From Blastomonas sp. CACIA14H2 (GTDB lineage Bacteria > Pseudomonadota > Alphaproteobacteria > Sphingomonadales > Sphingomonadaceae), in NCBI GenBank assembly GCA_000503195.1, contig AYSC01000002.1:62001-126000 (forward strand): a stretch of 64,000 bases of DNA, given 5' to 3'. Positions 42,584 through 52,682 of this stretch are shown here, piece after piece (within the stretch, counting starts at the first letter, position 1; each line of letters opens with the position of its first letter). A program made the position numbers and the translations under genes. The notes under the pieces are model-generated. The model did not search any database and had not been told where the DNA came from. It worked only from the letters and a program-made list of their open reading frames with translations.

Positions 42584-44017
42584 ATGACCGCCCCAGCCGC
42601 CCCTCCCCTGCCCGTAACGGCGCAGAAGGTGTCGATGGGCACCAAGCTCGCCTTCGGATTCGGTTCGGTCGCTTATGGCATCAAGGACAACGGCTTTGCC
42701 GTCTTCCTGCTGATCTATTTCAACCAGGTCATCGGCATGCCGGCAGAGCAGGTCGGGCTCGCCGTCGCGCTGGCGCTGGTCGCTGATGCATTCTTCGATC
42801 CGTTTGTCGGCCACCGCTCGGATGCCACGCGCAGCCGCTGGGGTCGCCGCCACCCCTGGCTCTACGGCGCGGCGCTGCCGATCGCATTGTCGTGGCTGCT
42901 GCTGTGGAACCCGCCCGAATGGAGCAACGGCGCGCTGTTCTTCTACCTCATCGCCGTGGCGATGGCGGTGCGCTTTTCCTTCTCGGCCTATGAGGTCCCT
43001 GCACTCGCCATGCTGCCCGAGATGACGCGCGACTATCACGAACGCACCGAGGTGCTGCGCTACCGCTTCCTGTTCGGCTGGCTCGGCGGGCTGGTCATGC
43101 TCTATGCCGCCTATGCGCTGCTGCTCGTGCCCGAGCCCGGCTATGACAATGGCGTGCTCAACCCCAATGGCTATCATCGCTATGCGCTGGTCGGCTCGGT
43201 GGTGATGATCGTGTCAGTCGTGGTCTCGGCGCTGGGCACGCACCGTCTGCTCGCGCACCCCAATACCGATGCGCCCGCTTTCCCTTCGCACGGCCTCAGG
43301 GACTTTATCGCCGCGTTGCGCTTCAAGCCGTTCCAGCTGCTGCTCGCCGCCGGGGTTTGCGCCTTTGCCAATCAGGGGCTGTTCTTCGCGCTGACCAACT
43401 ATCTGATGCTGTATGTCTGGGAGTTCGAACAGAGCGTCTTCAACATCTACCCGTTCGTGCTGTTCCTGGGGGTCGCGCTCGCGTTCTTCATCGTGGGGCC
43501 CGCCTCGCGCCGCCTCGAAAAGCCGCGCACCGCGGCCATCGCGTCGCTGCTGTCGCTGATGTTCGCGACCGCGCCCTATTGGCTGCGGCTGGCAGGGTTG
43601 TTCCCCGCGACGGGCAGCGGCACGACGACCCTGGTCATCCTGTCGCTGATCGCGCTGTCGGTCACCTTCGGCATCTGCTCGATGATGATGATCAGCTCGA
43701 TGATCGCTGATGTCACCGACGCCAGCGAGGCCGAGACCGGCAAGCGCACCGAGGGCATCTTCTTCGCCGGATTCTTCTTCATGCAGAAATGCATCGGCGG
43801 GCTTGGCATCCTCGCCTCCGCGCTGATCCTCGCCATCGCGGGATTCCCCGACAATGCCGAACCGGGCAAGGTCGCGCCGGACGTGATCGACCGCCTCGCC
43901 CTCACCTTTGCCATCGCCACTACGGTGATCGGCCTGGCCTGTGCCTGGCTGTTCAGCCGCTTTCCCCTTGGCCGTGCCGATCATGAGGCGCGTCTGGCCC
44001 AGATCGCCCAACCCTGA
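42584..44017 (+). CDS. MFS/GPH-family transporter
   Basis: A 477-residue inner-membrane symporter of the glycoside-pentoside-hexuronide type. Twelve hydrophobic helices are visible. The N-terminal ALVADAFFDPFVGHRSDATR is the GPH signature (D-x-x-x-D-P-x-x-G-x-x-S-D), and SRWGRRHPWLYGAALP follows. Despite the family name, sphingomonad members are often next to beta-oxidation genes, as here, so a hydrophobic acid or its ester may be the substrate. It is the first gene of a plus-strand run to 52602. The start at 42584 is chosen by alignment of the first helix; no strong ribosome binding site is seen. Confidence 0.82.
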   Translation: MTAPAAPPLPVTAQKVSMGTKLAFGFGSVAYGIKDNGFAVFLLIYFNQVIGMPAEQVGLAVALALVADAFFDPFVGHRSDATRSRWGRRHPWLYGAALPIALSWLLLWNPPEWSNGALFFYLIAVAMAVRFSFSAYEVPALAMLPEMTRDYHERTEVLRYRFLFGWLGGLVMLYAAYALLLVPEPGYDNGVLNPNGYHRYALVGSVVMIVSVVVSALGTHRLLAHPNTDAPAFPSHGLRDFIAALRFKPFQLLLAAGVCAFANQGLFFALTNYLMLYVWEFEQSVFNIYPFVLFLGVALAFFIVGPASRRLEKPRTAAIASLLSLMFATAPYWLRLAGLFPATGSGTTTLVILSLIALSVTFGICSMMMISSMIADVTDASEAETGKRTEGIFFAGFFFMQKCIGGLGILASALILAIAGFPDNAEPGKVAPDVIDRLALTFAIATTVIGLACAWLFSRFPLGRADHEARLAQIAQP

Positions 44018-44043
44018 TGAGTTTCACGAAAGGAAGATGAGCC

Positions 44044-45333
44044 ATGGATTTTGACCTTACCGAGCGCCAGGCCTATTGGCGCGACCGCGTCCGCAGCCAT
44101 ATCGAGGCGCACGTTCGCCCCCGCGTGAAAGACTATTACGCGCAACAGGCCGAGGGTGGCCGCTGGAAGGTGCTGCAGGTCATCGAGGATGAGAAGGCCA
44201 AGGCCAAGGCCGCAGGCATCTGGAACCTGTTCATGCCACCGTCGAACCCCAATCTGCCGCATGTTGATGACAGCTTCGAATTCGACGGACCCGGTCTCAC
44301 CAATCTCGAATATGCGCTGTGCGCCGAGGAAATGGGCCGCGTCGAGATGGCGAGCGAAATCTTCAACTGCTCCGCGCCCGATACCGGCAACATGGAGGTG
44401 CTGCACCGCTATGGCACCGCCGCGCACAAGGAGCAGTGGCTGAAACCGCTGATGAACGGCGAGATCCGTTCGGCCTTCCTGATGACCGAGCCGCAGGTCG
44501 CCTCGTCGGATGCGACCAATATCGAGACCTCGATCCGCCGCGAGGGCGACGAATATGTCATCAACGGCCGCAAATGGTGGTCGTCCGGAGCCGGCGATCC
44601 GCGCTGCAAGATCGCGATCGTCATGGGGAAGACCGATTTCGAGGCCAAGCGCCACGCGCAGCAGTCGATGGTGCTGATGCCGCTCGACGCGCCGGGCGTG
44701 AACATCCTGCGCCACCTGCCGGTGTTCGGCTATGACGATGCGCCGCACGGCCATATGGAAATCGAACTGAAGGACGTGCGCATCCCGGCAAGCAACATGC
44801 TGCTCGGCGAGGGCCGCGGCTTCGAGATCGCGCAGGGCCGCCTCGGCCCGGGCCGCATCCATCACTGCATGCGCACCATCGGCGTGGCGGAAGAGGCGCT
44901 GGCCAAGATGGTCCGCCGCCTCCAGTCGCGCGTCGCTTTCGGCAAGCGGATTTCGGAGCATTCGATCTGGGAACAGCGCATCGCCGAAGCCCGCATCGAT
45001 ATCGAGATGACGCGTCTGCTCTGCCTCAAGGCCGCGGACATGATGGACAAGGTCGGCAACAAATACGCCAAGGCCGAAATCGCGATGATCAAGGTCGCAG
45101 CCCCCCGGATCGCGCTCAAGGTGATCGACGATGCGATCCAGGCGCATGGCGGCGCCGGCGTCAGCGAGGATTTCGGTCTCGCCAAGGCCTATGCGCACAT
45201 GCGCACGCTGCGCCTCGCCGACGGTCCGGACGAGGTGCACAACCGCACCATCGCCCGGCTCGAAATGGGCAAGCACGGCGCGAACGATACCGAGGGCGGC
45301 TTCAGCTCGGGCGATCTCGGCGTCGCGCGGTGA
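44044..45333 (+). CDS. Acyl-CoA dehydrogenase (FadE-type)
   Basis: A 429-residue FAD enzyme for acyl-CoA dehydrogenation. It has [19 protein letters not shown] and [19 protein letters not shown] in the beta domain, [19 protein letters not shown] [18 protein letters not shown] and [19 protein letters not shown] in the helical domain, and [19 protein letters not shown] near the end. This long form resembles ACAD10/11-type dehydrogenases, which often pair with an APH-like kinase, and such a kinase is encoded at 46630. AGGAAG precedes the ATG. Confidence 0.9.
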   Translation: MDFDLTERQAYWRDRVRSHIEAHVRPRVKDYYAQQAEGGRWKVLQVIEDEKAKAKAAGIWNLFMPPSNPNLPHVDDSFEFDGPGLTNLEYALCAEEMGRVEMASEIFNCSAPDTGNMEVLHRYGTAAHKEQWLKPLMNGEIRSAFLMTEPQVASSDATNIETSIRREGDEYVINGRKWWSSGAGDPRCKIAIVMGKTDFEAKRHAQQSMVLMPLDAPGVNILRHLPVFGYDDAPHGHMEIELKDVRIPASNMLLGEGRGFEIAQGRLGPGRIHHCMRTIGVAEEALAKMVRRLQSRVAFGKRISEHSIWEQRIAEARIDIEMTRLLCLKAADMMDKVGNKYAKAEIAMIKVAAPRIALKVIDDAIQAHGGAGVSEDFGLAKAYAHMRTLRLADGPDEVHNRTIARLEMGKHGANDTEGGFSSGDLGVAR

Positions 45334-45342
45334 CGGAAATGT

Positions 45343-45510
45343 CCTCTCCCCCATGGGGGAGAGGAAACGGAGCCTTGCGGGCTGGCCTGCCAGGCGCAGT
45401 TGGAGAGGGGTTGCAACGCCGGTGCTATCCCGCTGCCCCTCTCCAAGTCCGGCTACGGCCCGGCTGTACCGGACCAAGCCTTTCTGTCCTCTCCCCTGAA
45501 GGGGCGAGGA
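45343..45510. repeat. Composite palindromic intergenic repeat
   Basis: It begins with a perfect 22-bp palindrome whose half is CCTCTCCCCCA (45343-45353). It contains an inner inverted repeat TTGGAGAGGGG (45400-45410) / CCCCTCTCCAA (45436-45446) and ends with GTCCTCTCCCCTGAAGGGGC. It fills the gap before the alcohol dehydrogenase gene. Confidence 0.75.
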
Positions 45511-45525
45511 GTAGTGGAGAGACCC

Positions 45526-46608
45526 ATGAAAGCTGCCATCTGTTTCGAACCGGGCAAGCCGCTCGAGATCCGCGACGTCACGATCGACAAGCCCGGCCCG
45601 CGCGAGGTGCTGATCCGCACCGCCGCCACCGGCGTGTGCCGATCGGACCTGCATTTCGTCGATGGCAGCTATCCCGCCCCCCTGCCCTTTATCCCCGGCC
45701 ATGAGGCGGCGGGCGTCGTCGAGGCGGTGGGCGATGGCGTGACGACCGTGAAACCGGGCGATGCGGTGGTCACGTGCCTCAGCGCCTATTGCGGCCATTG
45801 CGAATTCTGCGTGACCGGGCGCATGGCACTGTGCACCGGGCAGGACACCAAGCGCGGGCCGCACCAGCCCCCGCGGCTCAGCATGGACGGTGCGCCGGTC
45901 AACCAGCTGCTCAACCTCTCGGCCTATGCCGAACAGATGCTGGTGCACGAACATGCCTGTGTCGCGATCAACCCCGACATGCCGCTCGACCGGGCCTGTG
46001 TGATCGGCTGCGCGGTGACCACGGGCGCGGGCGCGGTGTTCAACGCGGCGGACGTGACCCCAGGCGAGACGGTCGCGATCGTCGGCTGCGGCGGTGTGGG
46101 TCTGGCGGCGGTCAACGCGGCGAAGATCGCGGGCGCGGGCCGCATCATCGCAATCGACCCGGTGGCCGACAAGCGCGCGCTCGCCGAAAAGCTTGGCGCG
46201 ACCGACTGTATCGATGCCAGCGCCGACGGCGCGGCCGAGCAGGTAATCGAGCTGACCAAGGGCGGCGTGCACCATGCGATCGAGGCGGTGGGGCGTCCGG
46301 CTTCCGCCAATATGGCGGTGAAAGTGCTGCGGCGGGGCGGAACCGCGACGATCCTGGGGATGATGCCGCTGGCCGAGAAGGTCGGCCTTAGCGCGATGGA
46401 GCTGCTGCAGGGCAAGAAACTGCAGGGCTCGCTGATGGGCAACAACCGTTTTCCGGTTGAAATTCCACGTCTTGTCGAGTTCTACATGCGCGGAATGCTT
46501 GACCTCGACACGATCATTGCCGAACGATTGCCGCTGGGACGCATCAACGAGGCATTCGACGCGCTCAGAGTCGGTGATTCTGCGCGATCGGTGATCGTCT
46601 ATAATTGA
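45526..46608 (+). CDS. Zinc-dependent alcohol dehydrogenase (class III-like MDR)
   Basis: A 360-residue NAD(P)-dependent dehydrogenase. The catalytic zinc site is formed by Cys in GVCRSDLHF and His in PGHEAAGVVEAVG. The structural zinc Cys cluster is CGHCEFCVTGRMALC. The cofactor loop is VAIVGCGGVGLAAVNAA. GGAGAG precedes the ATG at 45526; longer frames start inside the repeat. Its position among acyl-CoA genes suggests oxidation of an alcohol or 3-hydroxy intermediate. Confidence 0.9.
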   Translation: MKAAICFEPGKPLEIRDVTIDKPGPREVLIRTAATGVCRSDLHFVDGSYPAPLPFIPGHEAAGVVEAVGDGVTTVKPGDAVVTCLSAYCGHCEFCVTGRMALCTGQDTKRGPHQPPRLSMDGAPVNQLLNLSAYAEQMLVHEHACVAINPDMPLDRACVIGCAVTTGAGAVFNAADVTPGETVAIVGCGGVGLAAVNAAKIAGAGRIIAIDPVADKRALAEKLGATDCIDASADGAAEQVIELTKGGVHHAIEAVGRPASANMAVKVLRRGGTATILGMMPLAEKVGLSAMELLQGKKLQGSLMGNNRFPVEIPRLVEFYMRGMLDLDTIIAERLPLGRINEAFDALRVGDSARSVIVYN

Positions 46609-46629
46609 ACCGGGTGGGGATTTTCTGGA

Positions 46630-47703
46630 ATGGAACAGATCGACGCACAGGCGACGATGACCGGCACGATGGACGTGCCCGAGCAGGACAGGCTGGACGA
46701 GGCGAGCCTGACCCGCTGGTTCGAGGCGAATGTCGAGGGCTTCGAAGGCCCGCTCACCCTCTCCAAGTTCAAGGGCGGCCAGTCGAACCCGACCTACAAG
46801 GTGACCACGCCGAAAGCGGCCTATGTGCTGCGGCGCAAGCCCTTCGGCCCGCTGCTGCCCTCGGCGCATGCGGTGGACCGCGAGTATCGCGTCCAGGCTG
46901 CGCTCTACGATCAGGGCTTCCCCGTCTCGCGCCAGTTCGGCCTGTGCGAGGATGACTCGGTCATCGGATCGATGTTCTACGTCATGGCGTTCACCGATGG
47001 CGCGAGCTATTGGGACGGCACGCTGCCGGGCAAGACCCCCGAACAGCGCACCGCGATCTACAATGCGATGATCGACACGCTGGCGCATCTGCACAGCTTC
47101 GATCCCGCCGCGATCGGGCTGGAGGACTACGGCAAGCCCGGCAATTACTGCGCGCGCCAGATCTCGCGCTGGACCAAGCAGTACCGGTTGTCCGAGACCG
47201 AGACCATCCCGGAGATGGATAAGCTCATCGAGTGGCTGGAAAAGACCGTGCCCGAACAGCGCGGCTTCGGCATCGCGCATGGCGATTTCCGCATCGACAA
47301 CATGATCTTCGCGCACGACGAGCCGCGCGTCATCGCGCTGCTCGACTGGGAGCTTTCGACCCTGGGCGATCCGATCGCGGACCTGAGCTATTTCCTGATG
47401 AGCTGGGTCCAGCCCGCCGAGGGCCGCAATGGCCTGCTCGGCGTTGACGTCAAGGCGCTGGGCATCCCGACGCTCGAGGAGGCGCTCGCGCGCTATGTCG
47501 AAAAGGCCGGCTTGGACGAGGTGCCCGACATGGACTGGTATCTCGCCTATAACCAGTTCCGCATCGCCGCGATCCTGCAGGGGATCAAGAAGCGCGTGAT
47601 CGACGGCACCGCCTCGAGCGCGCAGGCCGCGCAGATGGCGCAGCGCGTGATCCCGCTTGCCCAGGCAGCGTGGGAATATGCCAAGAAGGCCGGCGCGCAA
47701 TGA
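46630..47703 (+). CDS. APH-family phosphotransferase (ACAD10/11 kinase-domain type)
   Basis: A 357-residue aminoglycoside-phosphotransferase-fold kinase. FKGGQSNPTYKV forms the ATP loop, YVLRRKPFGPLLPSAHAVDREY is the Lys/Glu region, IAHGDFRIDNMIF is the catalytic loop and LLDWELSTLGDPIADLSYF binds metal. In mitochondria the same domain is fused to ACAD10/11 and phosphorylates 4-hydroxyacyl-CoA. Here it is a separate gene near an ACAD10/11-like dehydrogenase, so phosphorylation of a hydroxyacyl-CoA is a reasonable inference. It overlaps the following SDR gene by ATGA. Confidence 0.88.
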   Translation: MEQIDAQATMTGTMDVPEQDRLDEASLTRWFEANVEGFEGPLTLSKFKGGQSNPTYKVTTPKAAYVLRRKPFGPLLPSAHAVDREYRVQAALYDQGFPVSRQFGLCEDDSVIGSMFYVMAFTDGASYWDGTLPGKTPEQRTAIYNAMIDTLAHLHSFDPAAIGLEDYGKPGNYCARQISRWTKQYRLSETETIPEMDKLIEWLEKTVPEQRGFGIAHGDFRIDNMIFAHDEPRVIALLDWELSTLGDPIADLSYFLMSWVQPAEGRNGLLGVDVKALGIPTLEEALARYVEKAGLDEVPDMDWYLAYNQFRIAAILQGIKKRVIDGTASSAQAAQMAQRVIPLAQAAWEYAKKAGAQ

Positions 47704-48482
47704 GCAACGGCAGCTTCGACCTGACAGGCCGCGTGGCGATCGTCACCGGTTCGTCGCGCGGAATCGGCGCGGCGATCGCGCGCAAACTGGCCGCGCATGG
47801 CGCCAAGGTGGCGATCTCGAGCCGCAATCAGGACGCCTGCGATACCGTCGCCGCCGAGCTCAACGCGCAATATGGCGCAGGCACCGCAATCGCGGTCGCG
47901 GCGAGCATCTCGCGCAAGGACGACCTGCAGAACCTGGTCGACCGCACCCGCGCGGAACTGGGGCCGATCGACGTCCTGGTCTGCAATGCCGCCAGCAACC
48001 CCTATTACGGTCCGATGGCGGGCATCAGCGACGACCAGTTCCGCAAGATCATGGACAACAACATCCTGTCCAACCACTGGCTGATCCAGATGGCGCTGCC
48101 CGACATGCGCGCCGTCGGCAAGGGATCGGTGATCATCGTCTCGTCGATCGGTGGGATGCAGGGATCGGGCAGCATCGGCGTCTACAATATCAGCAAGGCG
48201 GCGGACTTCCAGCTGGCGCGCAACCTGGCCTATGAGCTGGGACCTGAAGCGATCCGCGTGAATTGCATCGCGCCGGGGCTGATCCAGACCGACATGGCGC
48301 GCGCGCTGTGGGAGGACGAGAAGGTCATGGGCTATGTCCGCCGGATCACCCCGCTGCGCCGCATCGGCCAGCCCGACGAGATTGCAGGCGCAGCGGTGTT
48401 TCTGGCATCGGATGCATCGACCTATATCACCGGCCAGTCGATCGTGATCGATGGCGGCACAACCATAGCAGCGGCGCTCTAG
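47700..48482 (+). CDS. Short-chain dehydrogenase/reductase
   Basis: A 260-residue classical SDR. It has the cofactor motif VTGSSRGIGAAIA, the NNAG-equivalent VCNAASNPYYGPMAG, catalytic Ser in IIVSSIGGMQGSG, and YNISKAADFQL holding Tyr and Lys. It ends in ITGQSIVIDGGTTI, as is usual for 3-oxoacyl reductase-like SDRs. Its start overlaps the kinase stop by four bases. The substrate is probably a 3-hydroxyacyl compound of this cluster. Confidence 0.9.
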   Translation: MSNGSFDLTGRVAIVTGSSRGIGAAIARKLAAHGAKVAISSRNQDACDTVAAELNAQYGAGTAIAVAASISRKDDLQNLVDRTRAELGPIDVLVCNAASNPYYGPMAGISDDQFRKIMDNNILSNHWLIQMALPDMRAVGKGSVIIVSSIGGMQGSGSIGVYNISKAADFQLARNLAYELGPEAIRVNCIAPGLIQTDMARALWEDEKVMGYVRRITPLRRIGQPDEIAGAAVFLASDASTYITGQSIVIDGGTTIAAAL

Positions 48483-48509
48483 GCCCCGCGCACGAGGAGA
48501 GGACATTCC

Positions 48510-49301
48510 ATGGATCTGCAAGGCAAGGTTGCAATCGTTACCGGCGCGGGCAGCGGCATAGGCCGTGCAAGTGCGCTGCTGTTCGCCAAGCACGGCGCAA
48601 AGGTCATCGCCACCGACATTACCGGCAAGCAGGACGACACAGCCGCGCAGAACCCCGATGCCATCACCGCCGTCCAGGCCGATGCCAGCAGTGAGGCCGA
48701 TGTCCAGATGCTCGTCGCCAAGGCGATCGAGCTGCACGGGCGGCTCGACGTGTTCTTTGCCAATGCGGGCGTTTCGGGCGGGTTCGAGGGGATTTTCGAC
48801 CAGACCGTCGAGGAATGGGAGCGCATCCTGAAGATCAACCTGATCGGCCCGTTCCTCGCGATCAAGCATGCGGGCAAGGTGATGGCCGATAGCGGAAACG
48901 GCGGGTCGATCATCTGCACCGCGTCGGTCGCGGGGCTTCGCTCGGGTGCGGGAGGGCCTGCCTATACCGCGAGCAAGGCGGGCGTGATCAATCTGGTGCG
49001 CATCGGCGCGCAGCAGCTCACCGGCAGCAACGTGCGCTGCAACGCCATCTGCCCCGGGCTGATCGAGACCGGCATGACCGAGATCATCTATACCAAGGCG
49101 CGCGAAAAGGGTTTCGAGGACAAGATCGGCCAGCTCAATCCGATGCAGCGCGGCGGCGTGCCGAACGAGATTGCCGAGGCGGCCTTGTTCCTGGCGTCGG
49201 ATCGTTCGAGCTATGTCAACGGCCACGCGCTCGTCGTCGATGGCGGGCTCACCAGTTCGCACCCCTATGCGCGGCAGCGCTTCGGCCAGACGGCCACCTG
49301 A
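48510..49301 (+). CDS. Short-chain dehydrogenase/reductase
   Basis: A 263-residue classical SDR. The cofactor motif is [16 protein letters not shown], Asp in TDITGKQ suggests NAD preference, then [13 protein letters not shown], Ser in [13 protein letters not shown], and [13 protein letters not shown] with Tyr and Lys. It is a paralogue of the preceding SDR but clearly diverged, so the two probably act on different intermediates. GAGGAGAGG precedes the ATG. Confidence 0.9.
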   Translation: MDLQGKVAIVTGAGSGIGRASALLFAKHGAKVIATDITGKQDDTAAQNPDAITAVQADASSEADVQMLVAKAIELHGRLDVFFANAGVSGGFEGIFDQTVEEWERILKINLIGPFLAIKHAGKVMADSGNGGSIICTASVAGLRSGAGGPAYTASKAGVINLVRIGAQQLTGSNVRCNAICPGLIETGMTEIIYTKAREKGFEDKIGQLNPMQRGGVPNEIAEAALFLASDRSSYVNGHALVVDGGLTSSHPYARQRFGQTAT

Positions 49302-49335
49302 TCCTCGTCCTCCCTGGAGAAATGAAAGTTACCTG

Positions 49336-50556
49336 ATGACTCTCTCTGTGTCCGATCCGGCCGACCTTGGCTTCAACCAGACGCTGCTCGAGCGCATTCC
49401 TGCCCATATCCAGTCGAAATATCTCGAACCCGGTCGCCTCCCCCATGCCGCCCTGCTGATCGGACGCGGGCACGAGCTGGCGCACCTCTCGCTGCAGGGC
49501 AATGCCCGCGAAGGACAACCGCTCCGGGAGGATGCGATCTTCCGCATCGCCAGCATGACCAAGCCGATCACCTCGGTCGCGTTCATGCAGCTGGTCGAGG
49601 AAGGCCGCATCGCCTTGTCCGATCCGGTGCACCGCATCATCCCCGAATGGAAGGACCTCGGCGTGTTCGTCTCGGGCGGCGGCGCACAGCCCTTCGTCAC
49701 GCGGCCGACCGCGCAGCCGATGCGGATGATCGACCTGCTCCGGCACACCTCGGGCCTGACCTATGGCTTCCAGGAGCGCACGCCGATCGACGCCGCCTAT
49801 CGCGCGCGCAAGCTCGAGGCCTTTGCCGGGCCCGATCTCGAGGAGTTCATCAAGATCCTCGCACAGATACCGCTGCAGTTCGACCCCGGTACCGCGTGGA
49901 ACTATTCGATCTCGACCGACATCCTCGGCGCGATCCTGCAGCGGATGGACGACAAGCCGCTCGACGAGGTGATCGCCGACCGCATCACGAAGCCGCTCGG
50001 CATGGTCGACACGCATTTCCAGATCCCGGAAGACAAGCTCGACCGCGTGCCCGATTGCTATGTCTTCCACCCGACCGAGAAGATGAAGCTCTACGATCCA
50101 GGCGCGACCACCGCCTGGGGTCGCAAGCCCAGCCAGCTTTCGGGCGGCGGCGGCATGGCCTCGACCCTGTCGGACTATCACCGGTTCTGCCGCATGCTTC
50201 TCAACGGTGGCAGGCTCGATGGCGCGCGCATCCTCGGCCGCAAGACGCTCGACCTGATGGTCGCGAACCACCTGCCCGGCGGCGGCGACCTCACCCAGCA
50301 TAGCAAGGCGCTGTTCAGCGAGGCAGAAAATGCCGGCGCGGGCTTCGGCCTCGGCTTTGCCACCACCATCGACAATGCCGCGACCGGCGTCGCGGGATCG
50401 AATGGCGATTTCTACTGGGGCGGCATGTTCTCGACCGCCTTTTTCGTCGACCCGGCAGAGGATGTGATCATGATCTTCATGACGCAGCTGATGCCGTCCA
50501 GCACCTACCCGATCCGGCGCGAGATCAAGACAATGCTCTACGCCGCGGTCGAATAG
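49336..50556 (+). CDS. Serine hydrolase, beta-lactamase/EstB family
   Basis: A 406-residue penicillin-binding-protein-like hydrolase without signal peptide, so cytoplasmic. The nucleophile is the Ser of [14 protein letters not shown] (S-x-x-K). [12 protein letters not shown] and the Tyr of [14 protein letters not shown] (Y-x-N-type region) follow, and [15 protein letters not shown] is typical of EstB/LovD esterases. It is likely to cleave an ester or thioester in this pathway rather than beta-lactams. The start at 49336 is chosen by homology to esterase N-termini ([18 protein letters not shown]). Confidence 0.88.
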   Translation: MTLSVSDPADLGFNQTLLERIPAHIQSKYLEPGRLPHAALLIGRGHELAHLSLQGNAREGQPLREDAIFRIASMTKPITSVAFMQLVEEGRIALSDPVHRIIPEWKDLGVFVSGGGAQPFVTRPTAQPMRMIDLLRHTSGLTYGFQERTPIDAAYRARKLEAFAGPDLEEFIKILAQIPLQFDPGTAWNYSISTDILGAILQRMDDKPLDEVIADRITKPLGMVDTHFQIPEDKLDRVPDCYVFHPTEKMKLYDPGATTAWGRKPSQLSGGGGMASTLSDYHRFCRMLLNGGRLDGARILGRKTLDLMVANHLPGGGDLTQHSKALFSEAENAGAGFGLGFATTIDNAATGVAGSNGDFYWGGMFSTAFFVDPAEDVIMIFMTQLMPSSTYPIRREIKTMLYAAVE

Positions 50557-50574
50557 ACACAAGGAACCCGATCC

Positions 50575-52602
50575 ATGACCGATTCGCCGATTTCCACCGC
50601 CAAACATGGCGACATTCTCGTCGTTACCTCGGACAGCCCGCCGGTCAATGCGCTGGGCGCGGCCGTGCGCATCGGCCTCGACAAGGCGTTCGATGAAGCC
50701 GTCAGCGACGACAGCATCAAGGCCGTGGTGCTGATCTGCGCCGGGCAGACCTTCTTTGCCGGGGCCGACATTACCGAATTCGGCAAGCCCCCGGTCGAAC
50801 CGATGCTGCCTGCGGTCATCGCCAAGATGGAAGCGCTCGACAAGCCGGTGGTGGCCGCGATCCACGGCACCGCGCTTGGTGGCGGACTGGAAACCGCCCT
50901 GTGCGCGCATTATCGCGTCGCCGTTCCCTCGGCCAAGCTGGGCGTTCCCGAAGTGAAGCTCGGCCTGCTGCCCGGCGCGGGCGGCACGCAGCGCCTGCCG
51001 CGCGTCGTCGGCGTCGGGGCCGCGCTGGAAATGACTGCCAAGGGCGATCCCATCCCCGCCAAGCTCGCTAACCAATGGGGCCTGGTCGATGAGGTCGTCG
51101 AGGAAGGCAAGCTGCTCGAAGGCGCGCTGGCCTTTGCCGAGAAGGTCAAGGGCGTGCGCCCCGTCCCGCGGATCAGCGAGCGCGAGGTCAAGGCCGATCC
51201 CGAGGCGATCGAGGCGTTCAAGAAGGAGAACGCGCGCAAGTTCCGCGGCTTCGATGCACCGGCTGCGAACATCGCCTGTGTCGAGGCGGCGACCCGCCTG
51301 CCCTTTGCCGAGGGTCTGGAGTTCGAACGTGGCGAGTTCATGAAGCTGATGTTTGGATCGCAATCGGCAGCGCAGCGCCACATCTTCTTCGCCGAGCGCA
51401 AGGCGAGCAAGATCGACGGTATCGCGAACGACATCGCGCTGCGCCCGATCACCAAGGTCGGGGTGATCGGCGCGGGCACGATGGGCGGCGGCATCACCAT
51501 GAACTTCCTGTCGGCCGGCATTCCGGTGACGATCGTCGAACAGGCCGAAGAGGCGCTCAATCGCGGCGTCGGCGTGGTGCGCAAGAATTACGAGGCGAGC
51601 GCGTCGAAGGGCCGCCTCACCACCGAGCAGGTGGAAAAGGCGATGGGGCTGCTCACGCCTTCGCTCTCTCTCGATGACCTCGCCGATTGCGACCTGATCA
51701 TCGAGGCGATCTTCGAGAACATGGACGTCAAGAAGGAGGTGTTCGGCAAGCTAGACAAGATTGCCAAGCCCGGCGCGATCCTGGCGAGCAACACCAGCTA
51801 TCTCAATGTCGACGAGATCGCCGCCTCGACCAGCCGTCCGCAGGACGTGCTCGGCATGCACTTCTTCTCGCCCGCCAATGTCATGAAGCTGCTCGAGGTC
51901 GTGCGCGGTGCGAAGACCGCCGATGACGTGCTGGCGACGGTGATGGCGCTATCGAAGAAGATCAAGAAGGTCGCGGTGGTCGCAGGCGTCTGCCACGGCT
52001 TTATCGGCAATCGCATGCTGATGCCGCGTCAGGTCGAAGCCAACAAGCTGCTGATGGAAGGCGCGACGCCCGAACAGATCGACCGCGTCCATGTCGAGTT
52101 CGGCATGCCGATGGGGCCGTTCCAGATGAGCGACCTCGCGGGTGTCGATATCGGCTGGCACCGCGATCCGAGCCGGATCGAGAGCATCCGCGATGCGCTG
52201 TGCGCCGAGGATCGCTGGGGCCAGAAAAAGGGTGCGGGCTTCTATGACTATGACGAGAAGCGCAACCCCACGCCCAGCGCGCGCGTCGCCGAGATCATCG
52301 AGGATTTCCGCTCGCGCTCGAACATGCCCAAGCGCGAGATCAGCGACCAGGAGATCATCGAGCGCACGCTCTACACCATGGTCAACGAGGGCGCGATGAT
52401 CCTCGAAGAAGGCATGGCGCAGCGCGCATCGGACATCGATGTGGTGTGGATCTACGGCTATGGCTGGCCGGTCTATCGCGGCGGCCCGATGTTCTGGGCA
52501 GGGCTCGAAGGCACACCCAAGATCGTCGAGGGGCTGAAGAAGCACGGCTTCACCGTGTCGCCGCTGCTCGCGGAAAAGGCAGAGAAAAACGAAGGGTTCT
52601 GA
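50575..52602 (+). CDS. Multifunctional enoyl-CoA hydratase / 3-hydroxyacyl-CoA dehydrogenase
   Basis: A 675-residue beta-oxidation enzyme with two parts. The crotonase domain (1-190) has [33 protein letters not shown] and [21 protein letters not shown] with the catalytic Glu. The dehydrogenase (about 290-670) has [19 protein letters not shown] for NAD binding, [34 protein letters not shown] with the catalytic His, and a second C-terminal half. The length fits FadB/FadJ-like single-chain enzymes. It closes the cluster and is followed by a strong terminator. No thiolase gene is present, so the pathway needs one from elsewhere. Confidence 0.93.
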   Translation: MTDSPISTAKHGDILVVTSDSPPVNALGAAVRIGLDKAFDEAVSDDSIKAVVLICAGQTFFAGADITEFGKPPVEPMLPAVIAKMEALDKPVVAAIHGTALGGGLETALCAHYRVAVPSAKLGVPEVKLGLLPGAGGTQRLPRVVGVGAALEMTAKGDPIPAKLANQWGLVDEVVEEGKLLEGALAFAEKVKGVRPVPRISEREVKADPEAIEAFKKENARKFRGFDAPAANIACVEAATRLPFAEGLEFERGEFMKLMFGSQSAAQRHIFFAERKASKIDGIANDIALRPITKVGVIGAGTMGGGITMNFLSAGIPVTIVEQAEEALNRGVGVVRKNYEASASKGRLTTEQVEKAMGLLTPSLSLDDLADCDLIIEAIFENMDVKKEVFGKLDKIAKPGAILASNTSYLNVDEIAASTSRPQDVLGMHFFSPANVMKLLEVVRGAKTADDVLATVMALSKKIKKVAVVAGVCHGFIGNRMLMPRQVEANKLLMEGATPEQIDRVHVEFGMPMGPFQMSDLAGVDIGWHRDPSRIESIRDALCAEDRWGQKKGAGFYDYDEKRNPTPSARVAEIIEDFRSRSNMPKREISDQEIIERTLYTMVNEGAMILEEGMAQRASDIDVVWIYGYGWPVYRGGPMFWAGLEGTPKIVEGLKKHGFTVSPLLAEKAEKNEGF

Positions 52603-52626
52603 GCCCGCAGTTTAGCCCTGATACAA

Positions 52627-52659
52627 GAAAGCCCGCCGGATCGCTCCGGCGGGCCTTTC
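52627..52659. terminator. Bidirectional intrinsic terminator
   Basis: GCCCGCCGG (52631-52639) pairs perfectly with CCGGCGGGC (52646-52654) around a 6-nt loop. It has CTTTCT on the right and AAGAAA on the left, so it can end both the beta-oxidation operon and the convergent gene at 52683. Confidence 0.9.
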
Positions 52660-52682
52660 TGTGATTGGGCTACAAAAGCAGC

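Noticed and set aside
43981..47700. A 1239-codon open frame on the minus strand
   Set aside because: It is antisense to four plus-strand genes with clear motifs (acyl-CoA dehydrogenase, alcohol dehydrogenase, kinase). Its translation has no recognisable domain and is Arg/His/Asp-rich, as expected for a shadow frame in high-GC DNA.
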